Under the pieces are notes generated by a model. It was not told the origin of the DNA. It was given only the letters and a program-made list of their open reading frames with translations, and made no database searches. A stretch of 64,000 nucleotides of DNA from Sparassis latifolia (Eukaryota; Basidiomycota; Agaricomycetes; Polyporales; Sparassidaceae). Each line of letters starts with the position of its first letter. Position 1 is the stretch's first letter. The stretch spans positions 248,001 to 312,000 of the forward strand of contig CM031557.1 in NCBI GenBank assembly GCA_018466975.1, given 5' to 3'. Both the position numbers and the translations under genes were made by a program. Below are positions 56,113-64,000 of the stretch, one piece after another.

Positions 56113-57324
56113 TTATCGTGGAGGTGGCATAGTGTACTGCATGAAGGGCTCCAAGATGGGAGTGCCCTGCAGGTATGGGGCCATGACGACTGCATGTTGG
56201 CGAAGATACAGTGTAAAACTTTCGCCACTCCACCGGCCGAGAGACTTCACTACCTCAAACGGCACTCCCCGCAGTAGATATTCCAATGTTGCACCTATCC
56301 GTATGCCGTGACCCTTGAGTGAGTCTACACCGAGCGCGACTGCTGCAGCATCGAGTCGTTTTAAGAACTCCGTGCGCGTGAGTGGTCGCATACCCTGCTG
56401 GTGTCACCGCGCGAATAGTGGGCCATTGAGCGGTGGTTGGTTGACGGCGAGGTGGTTGGCGAGAGCTGCTGCAGGGTCTGCTAAACCTAGCTGTTCTGCC
56501 CAATATACATCTTCCCCTTCCAACGGTGCCGTTTTGGTCCGGGGGATGTGGAATATGGTGACATGCAGTCCATGTCTGTCCTCTCCATGGTGAATATTGT
56601 TCGGTTTGATGTGAGCATGTGAGTTAAAGGCTTTGAGATTTGGCAGAGTAAACTCGCCCAGCCTAGCCATGCTGAAGAAGGTTGTTGTGAGGCAGGCAAA
56701 GACAGCGGCATCCAATGGCATGGAGATGTCCAGCTTCGACAGGAGTTGGACAATAAAGTCCACAGTGAACGGCTGACGTTTGGCACGTTTGGATGTTGGA
56801 GGTGCAAGCTTTGCTGCGCCATCCAGAACTGCCTTCATCTCTGCCTGGTTCATATCCCACGGCTGTCCATGGAGAGTGTGCCATGCTTTGATTGCATAGA
56901 AATAATTTGCCAGGCAACTGCCTGCATACGAACCCGCACATGTTGCAACGAAGGCAAGTATGAGAACCTGACTCGCTGGGCATCGCTGAGCCTCTGGAAT
57001 CCTGCGCATATCACAGAATACATGGAAGATCAGAAGGCCCGACCCATATGTCTCGCGGGTGCCTTGGGCCCATGATGCAGTGATGACCGCTAGGACTCGA
57101 TCAAGATCATCATCCGAAATCTCAAGCAGATGTCCACTGTGATCCTTGGCTGCCCGTGAGTTCAGCGGCTGCCATAGCCGTAGTCGATCCTGTGCGAGAC
57201 AGTGTGGTCGAAGAGAAGAGATGTCTGGAATCAAACCTTGGCGATATGGCTTGGGCTTCCCGTGTGAAGATGTGATGGCTGGAAGTGGAGCACCAAAGCG
57301 TTGACTCACCGGCCTGCTAGTCAT
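56113..57324 (-). pseudogene. Tyrosine recombinase of the retrotransposon, one in-frame TGA
   Basis: The frame starts at an ATG overlapping the end of the RT frame (ATGACTAG, 57324), suggesting reinitiation, and runs about 403 codons to 56113. An N-terminal SAM-like region (WAQGTRETYGSGLLIFHVFC) is followed by the catalytic domain. The first Arg is in SMARLGEFTLP, the HxxR pair in GHGIRIGATLEYLLRG, then LGRWSG, and the Tyr nucleophile in FTLYLRQH. In-frame TGA at 56404-56406 (between GPLFAR and HQQGMRPLT) separates the two halves; a CGA-to-TGA change would explain it. If read as a stop, the protein lacks HxxR and Tyr and would be inactive. The long open frame extending upstream to 59553 is only overlap with the RT gene. 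Confidence 0.85.
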
Positions 57325-59221
57325 CGTGCTGGAGACTATGGCGGATGCAGTCCTCACGGAATCGATCGGTGTCAAACTGCTCCTGGGCACGAGTATCTGT
57401 GACAACACGATTAATGGACTTGGCGACTGCCGCTGGGTATCTCCCCTCTCTGAGAAGGCGGAGCTCTGTGGAGGTGTACGGTTCGACCCCATTGACGAGA
57501 AATCTTCCAACACCAAGTGGGAGTTGGACTGGTGGGAGGAGGTGGTGGTCAGGAGGGTAGATGCCGCGGGATGGAGCATCGGCGGGATTGTCTTTGCTGG
57601 GTACATAAGCTGTGTGGATGCATTCAGCATTACCTCCCTGGGTAAGGTGTTGATGGAGACGTTTGAAGACGTCGTTAATGGTATGGGAACGGCTCCTACC
57701 ATTCCACCATCCCTCGACGACACCTTTGTTGTCCCCGAATACCCTATAATGTCGTTCAAAGCCGTGAGCCCTGGTGAGTGCGAGGACCAGCAGCTCAAAT
57801 CCGATGGCCTCTGCCCATCCAATGTCCCTGCATCCGTCAAGTGTTTGCCATCCTGGAATGAGACGCCATGCCCGCCACCTATTGTTGATGATGATGGCAA
57901 TGCCGATGCCAGAACTTGCATCGGAGAATGCGCCGACGTCTGTGAGGTTGACCGGACCGGGTATGGAGCGGGATATTGTTGGCTGACGGAGGATGGTAGT
58001 CCACCATTCCAAATCTCTGGTGAGACCTTTGGCAGGTGCGTATGGCACGAAAGGACGATTGGCACATACGCCGAGCATGGTCTCCAGTCCGGTGAGGTAC
58101 GCACGTCCTTGTGGGATAACCAGGCACGTGTGTAGTAATTTACCGTAGAGTGTTTGGACGTCATGAAGGGTGTGCTTCGGGCAATGCTGCCAGTTAAAGA
58201 TGGCCTGCAGATACTTGTCAGTCTTGGTCTGTGCCAGGCTGACTGTCGTTCGCTCCAAGTCCCACACCAGTCCAATGAATGTGGCCGTTGAGGCAAACGG
58301 AACATCCTTGCTCTTCTCCCATGGGATGCCGAGTTCTTCCGAGATGGCATCAATGTCATCGAAGTTGTAGGTATATCTGGCATCCTCTGGAGAGCGTGGT
58401 GACCATGTCGATAGATCTGCGCATGGGAAATGACAGTCTTCATCGAATTCCTCAAGGGTTCCATCCTCAAATCGCTGCCCGCCATACCAGACACGACCAC
58501 CGTCGTGGTGGCAACCTCGGGCGGCCAGATCTCGATGCCAGAGTAACCGCTGCTGATTGTATTGCTCCATGTGCTCCCGCAGGATGCGGAAGAAGAAGTG
58601 GTCATCAACCCACTTGGAGAGTGGTGACATTCCACGAGCTCGAAAGAGATCATTTTCGGCATCAGCAACATACCCATATGCACCGGAGGACGGTGTGATG
58701 CCAAAGCAGGTGCAGGTGTCCACATGATACTCATCCTCTCCGGTGCGGACAACACATCCCGGCCATTGCGAATGGTGGAGCGGGATGGTGCGATAGGCTT
58801 CCGCCACATCTCGTGTTGCTGCCTGAGAACCCGGAGGAAGGCGGTGGATGAGTAGGGAAATAATCGAGAATGTTCCCCAGGTGCTTGGAAAGTTATCCGA
58901 GTCAATGACTGAGTTGATGGCAAGGCTAGGAAATTGTGGTGAAGGAGTGTGAGGGAAGGAAAAGTTTTGGACGATGCGATACTTGCCGGGCCTCCCCGGT
59001 TTTGGTATGATCGAGAAAGGCGATGTCTGGAAAGCCCCAATAACACACTCCAGGGCATTCCGTGAGAAGGGTCCAATGTATCGACCTTTGTGAACCTCCA
59101 GCGCAACAATTTCATGGAATTCCTTGGCGAATTCAATGATCGAGTCTTTGTTGGCAGGAGTCTGCGTGCGTTGGATAGGGGGTACATCAATGATAAAGCC
59201 CTTCCGTAGCCCTTCTGGCAA
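57317..59221 (-). CDS. Reverse transcriptase with RNase H domain of the retrotransposon
   Basis: An uninterrupted frame of 634 codons. RT motifs are visible in order: FSIIPKPGRPGKYRIVQNFS, TRDVAEAYRTIPLH (catalytic Asp), CFGITPSSGAYG, and WVDDHFFF in place of YxDD. The RNase H part follows: GAFSDASSGIGIAI (Asp), WAEAIGFELL (Glu), VFGDNKGVVEGWW (Asp) and SKDNPADAPSR (Asp). This is the DIRS/Ngaro arrangement. Upstream the same frame continues with TPYKADNWERALRATDLFEKYH, cut off by a TGA at 59222-59224 from LPEGLRKGF. Normally this joins to the Gag zinc-knuckle frame, so a +1 shift near 59290 is also needed. The first ATG-like start in this frame is uncertain. Confidence 0.88.
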   Translation of the reverse strand: MPEGLRKGFIIDVPPIQRTQTPANKDSIIEFAKEFHEIVALEVHKGRYIGPFSRNALECVIGAFQTSPFSIIPKPGRPGKYRIVQNFSFPHTPSPQFPSLAINSVIDSDNFPSTWGTFSIISLLIHRLPPGSQAATRDVAEAYRTIPLHHSQWPGCVVRTGEDEYHVDTCTCFGITPSSGAYGYVADAENDLFRARGMSPLSKWVDDHFFFRILREHMEQYNQQRLLWHRDLAARGCHHDGGRVWYGGQRFEDGTLEEFDEDCHFPCADLSTWSPRSPEDARYTYNFDDIDAISEELGIPWEKSKDVPFASTATFIGLVWDLERTTVSLAQTKTDKYLQAIFNWQHCPKHTLHDVQTLYGKLLHTCLVIPQGRAYLTGLETMLGVCANRPFVPYAPAKGLTRDLEWWTTILRQPTISRSIPGPVNLTDVGAFSDASSGIGIAIIINNRWRAWRLIPGWQTLDGCRDIGWAEAIGFELLVLALTRAHGFERHYRVFGDNKGVVEGWWNGRSRSHTINDVFKRLHQHLTQGGNAECIHTAYVPSKDNPADAPSRGIYPPDHHLLPPVQLPLGVGRFLVNGVEPYTSTELRLLREGRYPAAVAKSINRVVTDTRAQEQFDTDRFREDCIRHSLQHDD

Positions 59222-59279
59222 TCAATGATATTTTTCGAAGAGATCGGTGGCTCGCAGTGCTCTCTCCCAATTGTCTGCC

Positions 59280-60960
59280 TTATACGGTGTGAGGGCCTGG
59301 TGCTTTCTCTGTTCGAGGACACTGCTGGGCCCCGTGTGTATTTTGTCCGCATCCGGAACAGAGATGGCGATCGTTGTGGGTTTTGCTGGCACACCCCTCG
59401 GGGCGCTGCCAGCTGAAGCAGATGGCACGGCCATCGCGAAGCGAGAGGGTCTTGTTGATACGCTGTGCGAGCGACGGGAATGTCTTGTCCCAGATTGTGG
59501 TCTCGCAGCAGTCCACGACGCGGTGAGGATGGCGCCCGAGGCAGATGGCACAAGCGGAGAGGACGTGTCCACTTGCGCCGGCCTGAAAATTCGGTTTTTT
59601 CGATGGATACGGCTGAGCAGAAATCCTCGCGCTGAGAGTCTGGTGGTCATGGGATGATGTGCGCTCAACATTCGAGGCACTCCGAGCATTCGAGGCATGC
59701 TTTGGAGCATGTATGATCGCAGGGTTTGCACCATAGGATGTGATGTGTTGGTCTGCCCGGCTGCACAATTCAAGAGGGGGGTGATAGCAGCGGAAGGGCG
59801 GATGATAGCAATGGCGATGGCGACGGCAATGGAGATGGCGATGGAGATGGAGATGGAGATGATGGAGGTGGAGATCACAGACGATGACGGAGATCGAGTG
59901 TATGTGATGGCAGATGGCGTACAGTGGCAGATGGCGTGCAATGGCAGATGAATATGTTGGCATAGGGAGTAGCAGGCCAATATGGAGGAGCGTACAGTGC
60001 CGCATGCACCCGAAATGAAGGAGATTTTGAACAGTCAGTATGTCTCTTGTTGGGCAATCTGACGAAGACTTACAAATCTCTCTGATTGTCCTTGACTTTT
60101 CGGTCATCCCAATAGACACGCTCTTTTGTCTTCCGCATGATCTCTTCGCTGATACGAGAGAGGTTCCATGCCCCTTGCGGCGATGGAATGGCCAGGTGCC
60201 AGAGCTTTCGCTGCTCGGCTTGGTACACCAGCAGTGTCTTTTGATCGAGTGGATCTCTGGATGACCGTAATTCGTGGATCTGCAGTTTGCCCCAGAAGGT
60301 GGCAACCATTAGCACTCTATCTGCGGGCCATCCAGCCTGTTCCATCGCGAGAATCATCCTAGGTACAGCCTGGCAGAAATCCTCCCATCTCAGAGCTGAA
60401 TCATCCAGTATTCCGCGAGCGTCTCTGGATGACGCCGCTGGTACCCACGATGTTGATCCATCGGGCTTCTGTAGCATGACCATTGCTTCCTCGTCGACTG
60501 CATTGGAGAGGTTCATGGCCTCATCTAGGCCCCTATTAGTGTAATAGTACATCTCGACATACAATCCCTTTTCCATCTTCCTGGTGGCATAGGTCGCCGG
60601 AAGCACCGGCACAATGGTCGGAGCATCTCTGTCCGGAATGAGGGTATACTTCCCCTTGTTCTTCTTGACCTCTTCCTTACGCAATGTTTCCTCCTCTGTC
60701 TTGGCTGCTTCCAGTCTTTGCCTCTCAGCGTCCTCCGCCAATTGGACCTGATTCGCAATGTCGGCCGCCTCGGCATCTAACTGCTGCTGCCACCGAATTT
60801 TGTCAGCGTCATTGCCTGCCTGCCAGAGGGCCTTGAGCAGTTCGATGGCTTGTTGCTCGGTGGTATTAGCATTGACAAAAGGGGCACGACTCGCCGCGTA
60901 TATTGCAGATGAGAAGTCGGGGCATTGAGCCTCGGCTGGATCTATCGCGAGTCTTTGCAT
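59280..60960 (-). CDS. Gag-like protein of the retrotransposon
   Basis: Two exons (60960-60074 and 59760-59280) with a 313-nt putative intron (GTAAGT...TGTGCAG) give 455 aa. The first exon encodes a soluble protein with a long helical, Lys/Glu-rich middle (TEEETLRKEEVKKNKGK) and a Trp-rich end. The second ends in a cysteine/histidine cluster (CAICLGRHPHRVVDC, CFSWQRPEGC, HLCSGCGQNTHGAQQC), a zinc-knuckle type nucleic-acid-binding region expected at the Gag-Pol junction. The stop at 59280 lies where the Pol frame begins one base out of phase. The intron holds a GATGGAGATGG-type minisatellite. The splice is inferred; an unspliced truncated Gag ending at 60070 is the alternative. Confidence 0.65.
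59805..59875. repeat. GATGGAGATGG minisatellite within the element
   Basis: Imperfect 6-bp units (GATGGC, GATGGA, AATGGA) run for about 70 bp inside the putative Gag intron. On the minus strand they encode Ser/Ile runs in one frame, which is a by-product of the repeat. Confidence 0.85.
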
Positions 60961-61021
60961 ATCTGTGTGCCAGTCCCGGGACAGAAAGGTAGCTCAAGAT
61001 TTTTCTCTTTTTTGTTGTTGA

Positions 61022-61180
61022 TGAAAAGGACAGGCCGCACTGTTGGGTACTATCGAGCAGTGCTAGAGAATAGCGGGCAGTTGTGGCGGCGAGACCAGAG
61101 AGCGCTACGCCGCAACTGCCTAATTCGTACGTAGACTATATTCTACGCTCGCGCTCGTGCCTCTCGCTCTCCTAGAAACC
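61022..61180 (-). repeat. Split direct repeat A1
   Basis: This 159-bp sequence is the 5' end of the element in its own orientation. It appears identical to A2. Directly right of it the F-box duplication resumes (CACGTTTGGACAGAGTGG). Confidence 0.9.
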
Positions 61181-61570
61181 CACGTTTGGACAGAGTGGTG
61201 TGACGGGGCACGTGGGATAGTCACAGCGTGTTCTCAATCACACTTAGTAGTACTTGAGCTTGAGCGCCGAGCGATCGATCGTGAAACAGACGACGACCGT
61301 CGTCACTACGTCTGTCGACTCTGACCTTCCGTGCTCTTGGAAGCGGCGGGGTTCTCATTTACGAGTCAAGTTGATTCACCGTGCGGATTCAAAGGACTTG
61401 AATCCTCCTGAACTGCGCGAGTCGGGTGAGTCAATCAACCAACTCGTTGGATCAGTGGTTGACGAGGGCACATCACCAGACACTGGAGGCATATTTTAAC
61501 GCCCTCACAATTATTGTCTAATCCTCAGGGTCCCGATCCAACGTGTTTCCGTCAACACCAGCTAGCGAGC

Positions 61571-63133
61571 ATGACGCACAACACTACCATTCATGACTTA
61601 CCCGATGACGTTTTGCTCCTCATCTTTAAAGCCGTATATTCAATTTCACGCAAGTATCCCGGAAGGGATAATCGATCAGTCTCGATTTTTGAAGCCGACA
61701 AGGACGACGTGATATGGCAAGACGAGGGTGTGACCTCACCCTCCAATTTATTCCCCGATTCACTTGTTCCAGTGTCCCGGTTGTGGAAAGATACTCTTTC
61801 TTCCGTCTCCGCCTTTTGGACTCGTCTGACCATCTTCGTCGACCGGCGTCCCACTCCGCTATCAGCAATTATTTCGCGGCTGGCTCTCTCAGGCGAGCGT
61901 GTCCTCGAGATTACGCTGACTCGCAGACAGGGTTCGTGGTCAGGCACGGATCTGTCGGAGCAAGCACGCGTGAATGCGGCCATTGCCCTCCTATCGGTTC
62001 ACATGTCGCGCTGGAAGACCCTTCGCCTAGACGTCCTACACTCCAGTTCAGTCCTCAGACCTCATGTCGCTATGCACGGCGATGCGGCTAACCTGGTCGA
62101 TCTTCGCCTCCACTCACGTTTGAAAGATGCACCGTTACTGGCGTACTGGTCACCCCTAGTTATCCAAGCCACGGATGACTCGAATCGCATGCCTACGACG
62201 CACATCCTCGAGACCTATCGCGGGCTCTATATCGAAACCAGACCACCGCTTACCGTCACTACGAATCGACGTCACATCAATCGACAGCTTCGCGCTCCCC
62301 GGATGTCAGAGCTGCAGCTGGACGGCGTCATCTTTTTTGCTTCGTATTCTCACGCGCCAGTCACGTGGATGTCCGTCAGGAAACTGACGGTGACACACTT
62401 CGCATCACCACGGCCTGGCAGATTCACAGCCAACATGTTCTTGACTTGTTTGAATACCATGCCAGCGTTACGTGAATTGACACTGGTGGAGGTCGCACTG
62501 CAGTTCGACGAGGAAGCGATGCCGGCCCTGGTTCATTGTGGCCTGCAGCGATGTACGTTTGTGGACATCCCTGAGCAGATGCTGACCGCGCTGGTTGGGC
62601 TGCTCCTAAACTCCGAGCTGACCTCGCTCACCGTGAAACGGTGCAGCATGCGCCGCTGGGCCCCAGGGCAATGGCCTCTCTCGTCACTCACCCTGGAGGG
62701 CATCAACAAGTCAGATGACGTTTTGCAAACGCTGCGTGCGTGGCCACCGAGGGTCCTGACCGTGGAGAATTGCGCCGGGTTTGACAAAATCATTCTCGCA
62801 GCGTTGGCGGACCCGTACATATTTTGCCCTGACATGGAAGCGCTTGAGCTGTCTGGCAGCCGCGGAATCTCGAGCAGAGAGCTTCGGATGATGATTGAGG
62901 GGCGCCAGGGTGGAATTAGCGATGACGATCCGGTTGATCCAGATGTAGGCTTCATTTCGACCTTGCGTGTGACGGGATGTGGAGAGCTGGATCCGAACGA
63001 CAAGGGGTTCTTTGAGGAACATGCCTTCCTGAGGCAGGTCGAGTGGGACGGGCAGATTATATTGGAGGACTTTGAGTCGGATGTGGATAGTGTTGGGTGG
63101 GCCAGAGCTGACGACTATTCCGATGAGGAATAG
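61571..63133 (+). CDS. F-box protein, copy 2
   Basis: A single exon of 520 aa from MTHNTTIHDLPDD, collinear with the 517-aa copy at 33914-35467. The F-box (HDLPDDVLLLIFKAVY...LVPVSRLWKDTLSSV) and the leucine-rich body are intact. Differences include a few extra residues around ETYRGLYIETR and scattered substitutions such as LEALRAW against LQTLRAW. The frame is open upstream to 61514, but a probable splice acceptor (CTAATCCTCAG) precedes GGTCCCGATCC, so the Met at 61571 is preferred. The retrotransposon ends about 390 bp upstream and may have altered its promoter. Confidence 0.85.
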   Translation: MTHNTTIHDLPDDVLLLIFKAVYSISRKYPGRDNRSVSIFEADKDDVIWQDEGVTSPSNLFPDSLVPVSRLWKDTLSSVSAFWTRLTIFVDRRPTPLSAIISRLALSGERVLEITLTRRQGSWSGTDLSEQARVNAAIALLSVHMSRWKTLRLDVLHSSSVLRPHVAMHGDAANLVDLRLHSRLKDAPLLAYWSPLVIQATDDSNRMPTTHILETYRGLYIETRPPLTVTTNRRHINRQLRAPRMSELQLDGVIFFASYSHAPVTWMSVRKLTVTHFASPRPGRFTANMFLTCLNTMPALRELTLVEVALQFDEEAMPALVHCGLQRCTFVDIPEQMLTALVGLLLNSELTSLTVKRCSMRRWAPGQWPLSSLTLEGINKSDDVLQTLRAWPPRVLTVENCAGFDKIILAALADPYIFCPDMEALELSGSRGISSRELRMMIEGRQGGISDDDPVDPDVGFISTLRVTGCGELDPNDKGFFEEHAFLRQVEWDGQIILEDFESDVDSVGWARADDYSDEE

Positions 63134-63430
63134 TAATCAGTGAAGCTGAATGTCCATTGCCCAGGTGCGCAGTTTGCATATTGCTGTGACTTTGTCAGTT
63201 CAAACAAGAAACTGATTTGTCGAAATGATAAACATACATGGCCTAATCTCTGCTGCACTTGCGTCTCTTGCATGTCCTCGTCTTCGTTCTTGGTGTCGAG
63301 ATTAATATTCAGGTCTGAGTTCAAGTATTGTTTGTTCTTGTGCAATGGATCCCATCATCCTCCAACTCTGTCGAGAACTCGAAGTCCACAGTAAGTAATA
63401 GAAAACTGTTGTCGTAACTGCTGTCATTGT

Positions 63431-64000
63431 AGTTCTTTAATTGGGATTCCTCCCAGCCATCTTCCACCGACCAACCGAACAATTCTTTGATGCCAAGCAG
63501 CAACTTTCTGCCGAAGAAACCGGGGACTTCCCGCGGATAAGAGTCAGCAATTCATCCAAAGTTTGGAACTGATAAATCTACTCAGCGGGGCTGGTCGTCG
63601 AGGATTACTGTTCATTAACTTCGGCTGCATTCAAGTCGTCAGATTTATGACTGACATGCAACTTAATAGGTACCTGAGTGAGACGCAGTCGGACCCTAGA
63701 CGATGCAAAGTCAAGAAGCACGGGCCACTGTATATAACGCAAGTCAAGTCGCGGGCTCTTCTACTTCCAACAATGAACCGATCTCCCGCAGAACGAAGTG
63801 GGGCCTGTAGCTACTCCTTCGAAGGGCGTTTCAGCCGGCCCCTTGAAGCCATCCGAGAGCTCTGTAATCTGCCCGGATGGCTCTGAATGAAATAGTGTAT
63901 TGTAGCTAATGTGGATTGTTCGTTGTGGAGAAAACAAAGCAATCGACCCTTCCTGACCTTACACATTACAGTAAGGCCTGGCTGGACAGGATCAAAGGAG
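63431..64000. other. Right end of window, no gene supported
   Basis: The inverted duplication ends near 63430. The plus frame at 63563-63886 (107 codons) has no recognised feature. Nothing else is supported. Confidence 0.4.

Larger units (their letters stand above)
55306..61180 (-). mobile_element. Tyrosine-recombinase retrotransposon (Ngaro/PAT type, DIRS order)
   Basis: Read on the minus strand the order is A1 (61180-61022), gag, RT/RNase H, tyrosine recombinase, B1 (56025-55814), A2 (55811-55653), a 134-bp spacer, B2 (55518-55307). This split direct repeat plan (A1-body-B1-A2-B2), with a tyrosine recombinase and no LTR integrase, is the hallmark of Ngaro/PAT elements. A1/A2 (159 bp) and B1/B2 (212 bp) look identical pairwise. 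The uninterrupted paralog near 35854 shows the empty target (CAATGCTGCG next to CCGTTTGGAC) and no target-site duplication is evident, as expected for recombinase insertion. Coding frames contain two TGA codons and one frame break, so the copy may not be autonomous. Confidence 0.9.
54930..63430 (+). repeat. Inverted segmental duplication, copy interrupted by a retrotransposon
   Basis: The parts 54930-55305 and 61181-63430 together match the minus strand of 33605-36255. The left part carries the orphan tail of the DUF6533-type gene (SSDPDFSIIEVPRHADSN); the right part carries the second F-box gene and its flanks. The break between them is filled by the 5.9-kb mobile element. Confidence 0.85.

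Noticed and set aside
57326..58135. 269-codon plus-strand open frame
   Set aside because: It is antisense to the RT/RNase H gene and has no independent features.
57325..59553. Upstream part of a 1049-codon minus-strand frame
   Set aside because: It overlaps the RT/RNase H gene in another frame and has no RT or other motif; only the part from 57324 down is the recombinase.
59222..59980. Separate 252-codon gene with Ser/Ile runs
   Set aside because: Most of it is the minisatellite in the putative Gag intron and an off-frame reading of the Gag zinc-knuckle exon; only its last part belongs to the Pol frame.

Overview
This is a eukaryotic window from a filamentous basidiomycete, most likely an Agaricomycete (mushroom or polypore type). 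Genes are split by many short GT-AG introns of about 40-65 nt. Gene spacing, F-box family expansion, a DUF6533-type membrane protein, a UstYa-like (DUF3328) protein and a tyrosine-recombinase retrotransposon all fit that assignment. No rRNA, tRNA or CRISPR array was recognised. Exon boundaries were worked out by hand from splice signals, phase and protein continuity; there is no transcript support.

Left part (1-26 kb) is mostly conserved single-copy genes: the start of an unknown Ser/Pro-rich protein (1-425, minus), an unusual AGC-like protein kinase (1844-3886, minus), a possible small secreted protein (4123-4453, minus), the cohesin subunit SCC3/STAG (4672-9528, plus), a 1399-aa Ser/Pro-rich coiled-coil protein (9868-14239, minus), threonine synthase THR4 (16050-18066, plus), a 47-aa secreted peptide (18830-19067, minus), a frameshifted F-box gene (21437-22715, plus) and an F-box/WD40 protein (23160-25732, minus).

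Middle part (27-45 kb) is more accessory: a UstYa-like protein (27457-28060, minus), three seven-exon GNAT acetyltransferase paralogs (28557-29666 minus, 31563-32666 minus, 40396-41537 plus), an intact F-box gene next to a DUF6533-type gene, a type II membrane fucosyltransferase-like protein (37845-40071, minus), an alpha/beta hydrolase lacking its expected nucleophile serine (42431-43342, plus) and a nuclear acidic protein that may be related to Rrn9 (44244-45149, minus).

Right part (48-64 kb) is built from duplications and a mobile element. A direct duplication (48.5-51.6 and 52.8-54.7 kb) carries a secreted-protein gene. One copy has 46 tandem 8-residue repeats; the other lost the repeats and carries a one-base frameshift. 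A second, inverted duplication links 33.6-36.3 kb with 54.9-63.4 kb and holds two intact F-box paralogs. The right-hand copy is interrupted by a 5.9-kb retrotransposon of the Ngaro/PAT (DIRS-order) type with split direct repeats, gag, RT/RNase H and tyrosine recombinase. The left-hand copy preserves the matching empty site. The element repeats look identical, so insertion appears recent, yet its coding frames carry two in-frame TGA codons and one frame break.
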